A DNA stretch of 64,000 nucleotides from Erwinia billingiae Eb661 (GTDB taxonomy: Bacteria; Pseudomonadota; Gammaproteobacteria; Enterobacterales; Enterobacteriaceae). The notes below the pieces were generated by a model. That model saw only the letters and a program-made list of their open reading frames with translations. It did not search any database and was not told the origin of the DNA. The stretch is from positions 744,001 through 808,000 of the forward strand of contig NC_014306.1 of assembly GCF_000196615.1 (NCBI RefSeq), given 5' to 3'. Both the position numbers and the translations under genes were made by a program. Numbering within the stretch: position 1 is the first letter of the stretch; every line of letters begins with the position of its first letter. Shown here piece by piece: positions 57,028 to 64,000 of the stretch.

Positions 57028-58944
57028 ATGGGTAAAATTATTGGTATTGACCTGGGTACGACTAACTCTTGTGTCGCGATTATGGATGGCGGCAAAGCGC
57101 GTGTACTGGAGAATGCGGAAGGCGATCGCACCACCCCTTCCATCATCGCGTACACCCAGGACGGCGAGATTCTGGTCGGTTCACCGGCTAAGCGTCAGGC
57201 TGTGACCAACCCACAGAATACCCTGTTTGCGATTAAGCGCCTGATTGGCCGTCGCTTCCAGGACGAAGAAGTGCAGCGTGATATCAAAATCATGCCATAC
57301 AAAATCGCCGGTTCTGACAACGGTGACGCCTGGATCGACGTGAAAGGCCAGAAAATGGCACCGCCGCAGATCTCTGCTGAAGTGCTGAAGAAAATGAAGA
57401 AAACGGCTGAAGATTACCTGGGCGAACCGGTAACTGAAGCGGTTATCACTGTTCCAGCGTACTTTAACGATGCGCAGCGTCAGGCAACGAAAGATGCCGG
57501 CCGTATCGCAGGTCTGGACGTAAAACGTATCATCAACGAACCAACCGCAGCGGCACTGGCTTACGGTATGGACAAAGGCCAGGGCAACCGCACTATCGCG
57601 GTTTATGACCTGGGCGGCGGTACCTTCGATATCTCCATCATCGAAATCGATGAAGTTGATGGCGAAAAAACCTTTGAAGTGCTGGCAACCAACGGTGATA
57701 CCCACCTGGGTGGTGAAGACTTCGATAGCCGCATGATCAACTATCTGGTGGCAGAATTTAAGAAAGATTCTGGCATCGATCTGCACAACGATCCGCTGGC
57801 AATGCAGCGTCTGAAAGAAGCGGCAGAGAAAGCGAAAATCGAACTGTCTTCTGCACAGCAGACCGACGTGAACCTGCCGTACATCACGGCTGATGCGACT
57901 GGTCCTAAGCACCTGAACATCAAAGTGACCCGTGCGAAGCTGGAATCACTGGTTGAAGATCTGGTGGCTCGCTCTATCGACCCACTGAAAGTGGCGCTGC
58001 AGGATGCCGGTCTGTCTGTTTCAGACATCAACGACGTTATCCTTGTTGGTGGCCAGACGCGTATGCCAATGGTGCAGTCGAAAGTGGCTGAGTTCTTCGG
58101 TAAAGAACCACGTAAAGACGTAAACCCGGATGAAGCGGTTGCCGTCGGTGCTGCGGTTCAGGGTGGCGTGTTAGCGGGTGAAGTGAAAGACGTTCTGTTA
58201 CTGGACGTTACCCCTCTGTCTCTGGGTATCGAAACCATGGGTGGCGTGATGACCTCACTGATCACCAAGAACACCACTATCCCGACCAAACACAGCCAGG
58301 TGTTCTCTACTGCTGAAGACAACCAGTCTGCTGTAACCATTCACGTGGTTCAGGGTGAGCGTAAGCGTGCTGCGGATAACAAATCGCTGGGCCAGTTCAA
58401 CCTGGACGGGATTCAGGGCGCACCGCGCGGCATGCCGCAGATCGAAGTCACCTTTGATATCGATGCCGATGGTATCCTGCACGTGTCTGCTAAAGACAAA
58501 AACAGCGGTAAAGAGCAGAAGATCACCATCAAGGCATCTTCTGGTCTGAACGACGAAGAGATCGAAAAAATGGTTCGTGACGCTGAAGCTAACGCTGAGT
58601 CCGACCGTAAGTTCGAAGAGCTGGTTCAGGTTCGTAACACAGCCGATCACTTGTCGCACAGCACCCGTAAGCAGCTGGACGAAGCCGGCGATAAACTGCC
58701 AGCAGACGACAAGGCGCCGATTGAGGCAGCCCTGGCCGAGCTGAACGAAGCGCTGAAAGGCGAAGATAAAGACGCTATCGAAGCGAAAATGCAGGCGCTG
58801 ACTGAAGTTTCCAGCAAACTGATGGAGTTCGCACAGCAGCAGCAGGCCGCTGGCGGCGCAGCGGATGCCGGTGACGCTTCTGCGAAGAAAGATGACGACG
58901 TTGTTGACGCTGAATTTGAAGAAGTGAAAGACAACAAAAAATAA
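57028..58944 (+). CDS. dnaK: Chaperone protein DnaK (Hsp70)
   Basis: 638 residues, as in E. coli. The nucleotide-binding domain (about 1-385) has [14 protein letters not shown] at the start, [16 protein letters not shown] in the middle and [12 protein letters not shown]. The interdomain linker [15 protein letters not shown] follows, then the peptide-binding domain and a helical lid with a Gln/Ala-rich tail ending in [10 protein letters not shown]. It folds client proteins with DnaJ and GrpE and restrains sigma-32. Confidence 0.99.
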   Translation: MGKIIGIDLGTTNSCVAIMDGGKARVLENAEGDRTTPSIIAYTQDGEILVGSPAKRQAVTNPQNTLFAIKRLIGRRFQDEEVQRDIKIMPYKIAGSDNGDAWIDVKGQKMAPPQISAEVLKKMKKTAEDYLGEPVTEAVITVPAYFNDAQRQATKDAGRIAGLDVKRIINEPTAAALAYGMDKGQGNRTIAVYDLGGGTFDISIIEIDEVDGEKTFEVLATNGDTHLGGEDFDSRMINYLVAEFKKDSGIDLHNDPLAMQRLKEAAEKAKIELSSAQQTDVNLPYITADATGPKHLNIKVTRAKLESLVEDLVARSIDPLKVALQDAGLSVSDINDVILVGGQTRMPMVQSKVAEFFGKEPRKDVNPDEAVAVGAAVQGGVLAGEVKDVLLLDVTPLSLGIETMGGVMTSLITKNTTIPTKHSQVFSTAEDNQSAVTIHVVQGERKRAADNKSLGQFNLDGIQGAPRGMPQIEVTFDIDADGILHVSAKDKNSGKEQKITIKASSGLNDEEIEKMVRDAEANAESDRKFEELVQVRNTADHLSHSTRKQLDEAGDKLPADDKAPIEAALAELNEALKGEDKDAIEAKMQALTEVSSKLMEFAQQQQAAGGAADAGDASAKKDDDVVDAEFEEVKDNKK

Positions 58945-58962
58945 TCGCCCTGAGCGGGCACG

Positions 58963-59025
58963 GTGGCCTGTAACAGGCCACTGATGATAACCGGCACGGG
59001 CGTGGGAATTTCTCCACGCCCGTGC
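58963..59025. other. Two hairpins between dnaK and dnaJ
   Basis: First stem: GTGGCCTG with CAGGCCAC around TAA (58963-58981). Second stem: 12 perfect pairs, 58994-59005 with 59014-59025, around 8 bases. Neither has a T-run, so they look like mRNA-stability or processing elements rather than full terminators. Confidence 0.65.
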
Positions 59026-59052
59026 ACGCATGTTAAGGGCAGGAACACCAGT

Positions 59053-60192
59053 ATGGCGAAGCAAGACTATTACGAGATTTTAGGCGTTTCCAAATCAGCG
59101 GATGAGCGTGAAATCAAAAAGGCCTACAAACGCCTGGCGATGAAACTCCACCCTGACCGTAATCCCGGTGATAAAGAATCTGAAGCCAAATTTAAAGAAG
59201 TGAAGGAAGCGTACGAAATTCTGACCGATGGCCAGAAACGTGCAGCTTACGATCAGTACGGTCATGCAGCCTTTGAACAGGGCGGTATGGGCGGCGGTGG
59301 CGGCGGCTTTGGTGGCGGCGGTGCCGATTTCAGCGATATCTTTGGCGACGTGTTCGGCGATATCTTTGGCGGAGGACGTCGTCAGCAACGTGCTGCGCGT
59401 GGTGCCGATTTACGCTACAACATGGAGCTGACGCTTGAAGAAGCTGTCCGCGGCGTGTCCAAAGAGATCCGCATTCCAACGTTGGAAGAGTGTGAGGTGT
59501 GTGACGGTAGCGGCGCGAAAGCGGGCACCAAACCACAGACCTGTGGCACCTGTCATGGACAGGGCCAGGTTCAGATGCGTCAGGGCTTCTTTACCGTGCA
59601 GCAGGCGTGTCCTACCTGTCACGGTCGCGGCTCGGTGATCAAAGATCCGTGTAATGCCTGTCACGGTCACGGCCGCGTCGAGAAGTCCAAGACCCTGTCG
59701 GTGAAAATCCCGGCTGGCGTCGATACCGGCGACCGTATCCGTCTAACTGGCGAAGGCGAAGCGGGCGAGCATGGCGCACCGGCAGGCGATCTCTACGTTC
59801 AGGTGCAGGTGCGCAAGCACCCAATCTTCGAGCGTGAAGAGAACAACCTGTATTGCGAAGTGCCGATCAACTTTGCCATGGCAGCACTGGGCGGCGAGAT
59901 TGAAGTGCCGACGCTGGATGGCCGTGTGAAGTTGAAAGTCCCGGCGGAAACCCAGACCGGCAAGCTGTTCCGTATGCGCAGCAAGGGTGTTAAATCCGTG
60001 CGCGGCGGTGCTCAGGGCGACCTGCTGTGCCGCGTGGTGGTGGAAACCCCGGTCAGCCTGAACGAGAAGCAGAAGGCGTTGCTGCAGGAGCTGGAAGAGA
60101 GCTTCGGTGGCCCAAGCGGCGAGAAGAACAGCCCGCGCTCGAAAAGCTTCTTCGACGGCGTGAAGAAATTCTTCGATGACCTGACTCGTTAA
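59053..60192 (+). CDS. dnaJ: Chaperone protein DnaJ (Hsp40)
   Basis: 379 residues from the ATG at 59053 ([20 protein letters not shown]). J domain (about 1-70) with the HPD motif, a Gly/Phe-rich linker (about 75-115), four zinc-binding CxxCxGxG repeats (about 145-205: [32 protein letters not shown]) and C-terminal client-binding domains. It delivers unfolded proteins to DnaK and stimulates its ATPase. An in-frame upstream extension runs into the hairpins and is not used. Confidence 0.99.
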   Translation: MAKQDYYEILGVSKSADEREIKKAYKRLAMKLHPDRNPGDKESEAKFKEVKEAYEILTDGQKRAAYDQYGHAAFEQGGMGGGGGGFGGGGADFSDIFGDVFGDIFGGGRRQQRAARGADLRYNMELTLEEAVRGVSKEIRIPTLEECEVCDGSGAKAGTKPQTCGTCHGQGQVQMRQGFFTVQQACPTCHGRGSVIKDPCNACHGHGRVEKSKTLSVKIPAGVDTGDRIRLTGEGEAGEHGAPAGDLYVQVQVRKHPIFEREENNLYCEVPINFAMAALGGEIEVPTLDGRVKLKVPAETQTGKLFRMRSKGVKSVRGGAQGDLLCRVVVETPVSLNEKQKALLQELEESFGGPSGEKNSPRSKSFFDGVKKFFDDLTR

Positions 60193-60211
60193 TTTCTGCG
60201 GAAGTCAGACT

Positions 60212-60242
60212 AACGGACGGCTCAGGCTGTCCGTTTTTTTTT
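60212..60242 (+). terminator. Terminator of dnaKJ
   Basis: AACGGACGGC and GCTGTCCGTT form a 10-bp stem (one G-T pair) around TCAG, followed by a run of T. Confidence 0.9.
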
Positions 60243-60375
60243 GCGCATTTTCCCGAACGGCTTCACAACTCGGAAATACCTACCTTATAACCGGGTATAA
60301 ACTGTTTTTTACGAGCAGTTAAAACGCGTATGCTTGCGGTACTTTTCTTCATCACTTTGTTAAGGGAATGCCAAG

Positions 60376-61536
60376 ATGAATGCAGCGCTCAAACGACTCC
60401 TGAAAAATGAAGCCACCGGTGGCGTGGTACTCATTATCGCTGCGGCGATAGCGATGATCCTCGCGAACACGGCCGGCACCCAGCAGGCTTACCAATCTAT
60501 CCTGAATATGCCGGTCGAATTCCGCTTCGGTAGCCTGGATATCAGCAAAAACCTGCTGTTGTGGATCAATGATGCGCTGATGGCGGTGTTCTTCCTGATG
60601 ATCGGTCTGGAAGTGAAGCACGAGCTGGTTTCCGGCTCGCTGGCAACGCGTGAGCGTGCGATGTTCCCATTGATTGCCGCGCTGGGCGGTATGCTGGCAC
60701 CCGCGCTGATCTATGCGGCGATGAACCATAACGATCCGCTGGCCATTCACGGCTGGGCTATCCCGACCGCGACGGACATCGCGTTTGCGCTGGGTATCCT
60801 TGCGCTGCTCGGCAGCCGCGTGCCGCCTGCGCTGAAGATGTTCCTGATGGCGCTGGCCGTCATTGATGACCTTGGGGCGATCCTGATCATTGCCTTCTTC
60901 TATACCCAGGACCTGTCCGTGACGTCACTGGCCGTTGCCGGCGGCGCGATTGTGGTGCTGGCGCTGCTGAATAAATTGGGCGTGCGCAGTATCTCGCTTT
61001 ATATGCTGGTTGGCATGGTGCTGTGGGTGGCGGTGCTGAAGTCTGGCATCCACGCCACGGTGGCGGGTGTGCTGGTTGGATTCTTTGTGCCGCTGAAAAA
61101 AGAGAACGGTCATTCCCCGGCGATGCACCTGGCGCATGGCCTGGCGCCATGGGTGAGCTGGGTGATCCTGCCGCTGTTTGCCTTTGCCAATGCCGGCGTC
61201 TCGTTAACCGGCGTGTCTGCTGATGGCCTGCTGTCGGCGGTGCCAATCGGCATTATTCTCGGGCTGTTTATCGGTAAACCGCTGGGGATCACCCTGATCT
61301 GCTGGCTGGCGGTAAAACTGAAGATTGCGGCCTTGCCGGAAGGCACCCGCATGCAGGACATCGCGTCGGTCGGGCTGCTGTGCGGGATCGGCTTTACCAT
61401 GTCGATCTTTATCGCCTCGCTGGCCTTTGATGCAGCCCACGAAGAGATGGTGACGCTGGCGAAACTGGGTATCCTGGTCGGTTCGGCTATTTCTGCGGTG
61501 ATGGGGTACACGCTGCTGCGTCTTAAACTGCGATAA
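60376..61536 (+). CDS. nhaA: Na+/H+ antiporter NhaA
   Basis: 386 residues; E. coli NhaA has 388. About twelve membrane segments. The ion-binding pair of aspartates is in [18 protein letters not shown], and [23 protein letters not shown] is the family signature. It exchanges external protons for internal sodium or lithium and protects against salt and alkaline pH. nhaR follows 57 bases downstream, as in E. coli. Confidence 0.98.
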   Translation: MNAALKRLLKNEATGGVVLIIAAAIAMILANTAGTQQAYQSILNMPVEFRFGSLDISKNLLLWINDALMAVFFLMIGLEVKHELVSGSLATRERAMFPLIAALGGMLAPALIYAAMNHNDPLAIHGWAIPTATDIAFALGILALLGSRVPPALKMFLMALAVIDDLGAILIIAFFYTQDLSVTSLAVAGGAIVVLALLNKLGVRSISLYMLVGMVLWVAVLKSGIHATVAGVLVGFFVPLKKENGHSPAMHLAHGLAPWVSWVILPLFAFANAGVSLTGVSADGLLSAVPIGIILGLFIGKPLGITLICWLAVKLKIAALPEGTRMQDIASVGLLCGIGFTMSIFIASLAFDAAHEEMVTLAKLGILVGSAISAVMGYTLLRLKLR

Positions 61537-61593
61537 CGCGTTTCCGGCCAGCCCCGGCTGGCCGGTTCCGAACACGCCATCAGGGAGGCGCGC

Positions 61594-62481
61594 ATGTCAC
61601 ACATTAACTTCAACCATCTTTATTACTTCTGGCAGGTGTGCAAAGCCGGTTCGGTGGTGGGCGCGGCAGATGCCCTTAATCTGACGCCGCAGACCATCAC
61701 CGGGCAGATCAAAGCGCTGGAGGACCGCCTGCAGGGCAAACTGTTTAAACGCCAGGGAAGAGGGCTGGTGCCGTCTGAGCTTGGACAGCTGGTGTTCCGC
61801 TATGCCGACAAAATGTTTCAGCTCAGCCAGGAGATGCTGGATATCGTTAACTATCGCAAGGAAGCCAGTCTGCTGTTCGACGTTGGCGTGGCGGATGTGC
61901 TGTCGAAACGGTTGGTCAGCCAGGTGCTGCAAACCGCGGTGGTCGACGAAGATAAAATTCATCTGCGCTGTTATGAATCGACCCACGAAATGCTGCTGGA
62001 GCAGCTGAGTCAGCACAAGCTGGATATGATCCTCTCCGACTGCCCAATCGACTCCACCCAGCAGGAAGGACTGTTCTCCGTCAAGCTGGGCGAATCCTGC
62101 ATCAGCTTCTGGTGTCAGGCACCGCAACCTGATTTACCTTTCCCGGCCTGCCTTGAACAGCGAAAGCTGCTGATCCCCGGCCGTCGTTCGATGCTGGGAC
62201 GAAAGCTGCTGAACTGGTTTCAGACTCAGGGACTGGAAGTGGATATTCTGGGCGAGTTTGACGATGCCGCACTGATGAAGGCGTTCGGTGCCAGCCACAA
62301 TGCGATATTTGTCGCGCCATCCAGCTATGCCAATGATGTATTTTTTGAGAAAGGAATTTTAGAACTGGGCAGGATAGACAGCGTGGTGGAAGAGTATCAC
62401 GTGATATTTGCCGAGCGGATGATCCAGCATCCGGCGGTACAGCGTATCTGCAACAAGGACTTTACGGGGCTGTTTTCCTGA
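61594..62481 (+). CDS. nhaR: LysR-type activator NhaR
   Basis: 295 residues. The helix-turn-helix reads [37 protein letters not shown], nearly the E. coli NhaR text. It senses sodium and activates nhaA. The ribosome site GGGAGG precedes the ATG. Convergent with rpsT, with a bidirectional terminator between. Confidence 0.97.
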   Translation: MSHINFNHLYYFWQVCKAGSVVGAADALNLTPQTITGQIKALEDRLQGKLFKRQGRGLVPSELGQLVFRYADKMFQLSQEMLDIVNYRKEASLLFDVGVADVLSKRLVSQVLQTAVVDEDKIHLRCYESTHEMLLEQLSQHKLDMILSDCPIDSTQQEGLFSVKLGESCISFWCQAPQPDLPFPACLEQRKLLIPGRRSMLGRKLLNWFQTQGLEVDILGEFDDAALMKAFGASHNAIFVAPSSYANDVFFEKGILELGRIDSVVEEYHVIFAERMIQHPAVQRICNKDFTGLFS

Positions 62482-62492
62482 ATTGCAGACAC

Positions 62493-62518
62493 AAAAAAAC
62501 CGGCAGAGCCGGTTTTTT
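62493..62518. terminator. Bidirectional terminator, nhaR / rpsT
   Basis: AACCGGC and GCCGGTT form a 7-bp stem around AGA, flanked by A-run and T-run, so it works on both strands. Confidence 0.93.
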
Positions 62519-62545
62519 CATCAAAGCCGATTAGCGGGCTGGAGA

Positions 62546-62809
62546 TTAATCCAGTTTGCTGATCTGTGCAGCCAGATTTGCTTTATGGCGTGCAGCTTTG
62601 TTTTTGTGGATCAGGCCTTTAGCTGCCTGACGGTCCACAATTGGTTGCATTTCATTAAATGCATTCTGCGCAGCCGCTTTATCGCCAAGAGCGACAGCCG
62701 CGTAGACTTTCTTGATAAAAGTACGCAACATTGAACGACGGCTAGCGTTGTGCTTACGACGCTTCTCAGACGTTACTGCGCGTTTCTTAGCTGATTTGAT
62801 ATTAGCCAA
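62546..62809 (-). CDS. rpsT: 30S ribosomal protein S20
   Basis: 87 residues ([31 protein letters not shown]...), highly basic, full length. The start codon is TTG, as in E. coli rpsT, where the weak start is part of S20 autoregulation. A GGAG ribosome site lies 8 bases upstream. A clear sigma-70 promoter lies about 50 bases before it. Confidence 0.98.
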   Translation of the reverse strand: MANIKSAKKRAVTSEKRRKHNASRRSMLRTFIKKVYAAVALGDKAAAQNAFNEMQPIVDRQAAKGLIHKNKAARHKANLAAQISKLD

Positions 62810-62855
62810 GGTCCAACTCCCAAATAGTTCTATGAGGACAATTCAAAGGCCGAGG

Positions 62856-62884
62856 AATATGCCTCTTTCGCCCATGGTTGTCAA
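62856..62884 (-). promoter_or_regulatory. Sigma-70 promoter of rpsT
   Basis: On the minus strand TTGACA, 17 bases, then CATATT. A perfect -35, ideal spacing and a good -10. Confidence 0.75.
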
Positions 62885-63066
62885 TGGATTTGTGCAAATA
62901 AGCGCCGCCAAACACGCGACACTCTATTACGTTTCGATGGCGCAAGATTCTACCAGCTTCATCTCACCGAATACAGCTTAATCACAAGATAAATGCTATT
63001 GCCGCCTGAAGGAGCAGTTTACCGCAGAAAATGCCGCGATAAACAGAGTAAAGCCGCATTCGCGGG

Positions 63067-63095
63067 TTAACCTTCAGAGCTGTACAAGGTATAAT
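63067..63095 (+). promoter_or_regulatory. Promoter of ribF
   Basis: TTAACC, 17 bases, then a perfect TATAAT, about 30 bases before the ribF ATG. Confidence 0.6.
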
Positions 63096-63124
63096 CCGCC
63101 GATTTCCACAAATTTGAGCCAGCC

Positions 63125-64000
63125 ATGAAGTTTATCCGCGGCATACATAACCTTAGGGAGCAGCATCGCGGCTGCGTACTGACCATCGGTAACTTCGATG
63201 GCGTGCATCGCGGCCATCAGGCGCTGCTGGCCCGACTGTGTGAAGAAGGACGCCAACGCAATTTGCCGGTGGTGGTGATGATCTTTGAACCGCAACCGCT
63301 TGAGCTGTTTGCGGCTGATAAAGCGCCTGCCAGGCTGACACGCCTGCGGGATAAAGTTCGCTACCTGAGCGAAGCGGGTGTGGATGCGGTGCTGTGCGTG
63401 CGTTTCGACCGCCGCTTTGCCGCGCTGACCGCGGAAAGTTTTGTCACCGACTTACTGGTGGACAAGCTGGATGTGAAGTTCCTGGCCGTAGGCGATGACT
63501 TCCGCTTTGGCGCTGGTCGCCAGGGGGATTTCCTGTTATTACAGCATGCGGGCATCGAACATGGCTTTGATGTCATCAGTACCCAGACCTTCTGTGATGA
63601 TGGCAAGCGCATCAGCAGCACGGCAGTCCGTCAGGCGTTGGCCGAAGATAATCTGCCGCTGGCGGCTGCACTTCTTGGACATCCCTTCAGCATTTCAGGC
63701 CGGGTTGTGCACGGTGATGCACTGGGCCGGACGTTAGGCTTCCCTACCGCTAATCTGCCGTTGCGACGCTACGTTTCGCCGGTGAAAGGGGTGTATGCCG
63801 TGGAAGTGCTGGGTCTGGGCGATAAACCGTTGCCTGGCGTTGCCAACATTGGCACCCGCCCAACGGTTGCCGGCATGCGTCAGCAGTTAGAAGTTCACCT
63901 GCTGGACGTTGCAATGCACCTGTATGGACGCCATATAGACGTGGTGCTCTGTCAAAAAATACGAAATGAGCAGCGTTTTGCTTCACTTGACGAGCTCAAA
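63125..64000 (+). CDS. ribF: Bifunctional riboflavin kinase / FAD synthetase (3' end outside window)
   Basis: The frame opens at ATG 63125 and is still open at the right edge after 292 codons; full RibF is about 310 residues, so nearly all is present. The N-terminal FAD-synthetase nucleotidyltransferase domain has LTIGNFDGVHRGHQALL (residues 19-35) and ISSTAVRQALAEDN; the C-terminal riboflavin-kinase domain has GRTLGFPTANLPL, PVKGVYAV and NIGTRPTV. It makes FMN and FAD from riboflavin. ileS is expected next. Confidence 0.96.
   Translation, partial: MKFIRGIHNLREQHRGCVLTIGNFDGVHRGHQALLARLCEEGRQRNLPVVVMIFEPQPLELFAADKAPARLTRLRDKVRYLSEAGVDAVLCVRFDRRFAALTAESFVTDLLVDKLDVKFLAVGDDFRFGAGRQGDFLLLQHAGIEHGFDVISTQTFCDDGKRISSTAVRQALAEDNLPLAAALLGHPFSISGRVVHGDALGRTLGFPTANLPLRRYVSPVKGVYAVEVLGLGDKPLPGVANIGTRPTVAGMRQQLEVHLLDVAMHLYGRHIDVVLCQKIRNEQRFASLDELK

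Larger units (their letters stand above)
62810..63124. other. Intergenic region between rpsT and ribF
   Basis: About 315 bases with the divergent promoters of rpsT and ribF. No gene was supported; nothing resembling E. coli yaaY was seen. Confidence 0.7.

Overview
The window looks like a chromosome of an Enterobacterales bacterium, most likely outside Escherichia/Salmonella and plausibly Erwiniaceae (Erwinia/Pantoea-like). This rests on the right half: slt-trpR-yjjX-gpmB-rob-creA-arcA, then thrLABC-yaaA-talB-mog-satP-dnaKJ-nhaAR-rpsT-ribF, is the gene order that flanks the E. coli K-12 zero point. Several K-12 genes are missing (yaaX, yaaJ, creBCD) and an extra MFS transporter sits between mog and satP. 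The species is inference. I saw no rRNA, tRNA, CRISPR array or insertion sequence.

Left half (1-39 kb), accessory metabolism and signalling. (a) 1-5.3 kb: the end of an alpha/beta hydrolase, a LysR regulator, and a two-gene operon (TIM-barrel isomerase plus an orphan sugar-binding protein). The operon is divergent from a sigma-54 activator, with a sigma-54 promoter and a perfect inverted repeat between them. (b) 5.2-9.2 kb: a single-module C-A-T-TE non-ribosomal peptide synthetase. Its adenylation pocket reads as serine, as in EntF, and a Fur-like box lies upstream. (c) 9.5-21.2 kb: a complete ATP-dependent urea pathway in one operon, allophanate hydrolase - urea carboxylase - GntR regulator - UrtABCDE importer. 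It is preceded by a consensus sigma-54 promoter and a GntR-type operator. (d) 21.3-34.7 kb: a regulated catabolic or detoxification island with LysR, pirin, alpha/beta hydrolase, MFS pump, amidohydrolase and YcaC-like hydrolase. It carries its own signalling set: a single-domain receiver, a 1695-residue Ser/Thr-kinase/AAA/GAF/PAS/histidine-kinase hybrid, and a FixJ-type response regulator. The kinase-like N-terminus has lost key catalytic residues. (e) 35-39.3 kb: a beta-glucoside PTS, phospho-beta-glucosidase and BglG antiterminator, with an RNA antiterminator/terminator pair in front of both transcripts.

Right half (39.5-64 kb), conserved core. It holds the lytic transglycosylase Slt, TrpR with its operator, housekeeping genes, ArcA with an FNR-like box, the threonine operon with leader peptide and attenuator, the DnaK/DnaJ chaperone pair with a sigma-32 promoter, the NhaA/NhaR sodium-proton antiport pair, ribosomal protein S20 (TTG start) and the start of ribF, which runs off the right edge.

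The best candidate for something undescribed is region (d), followed by the orphan serine NRPS. All regulatory sites were read by eye and are predictions.
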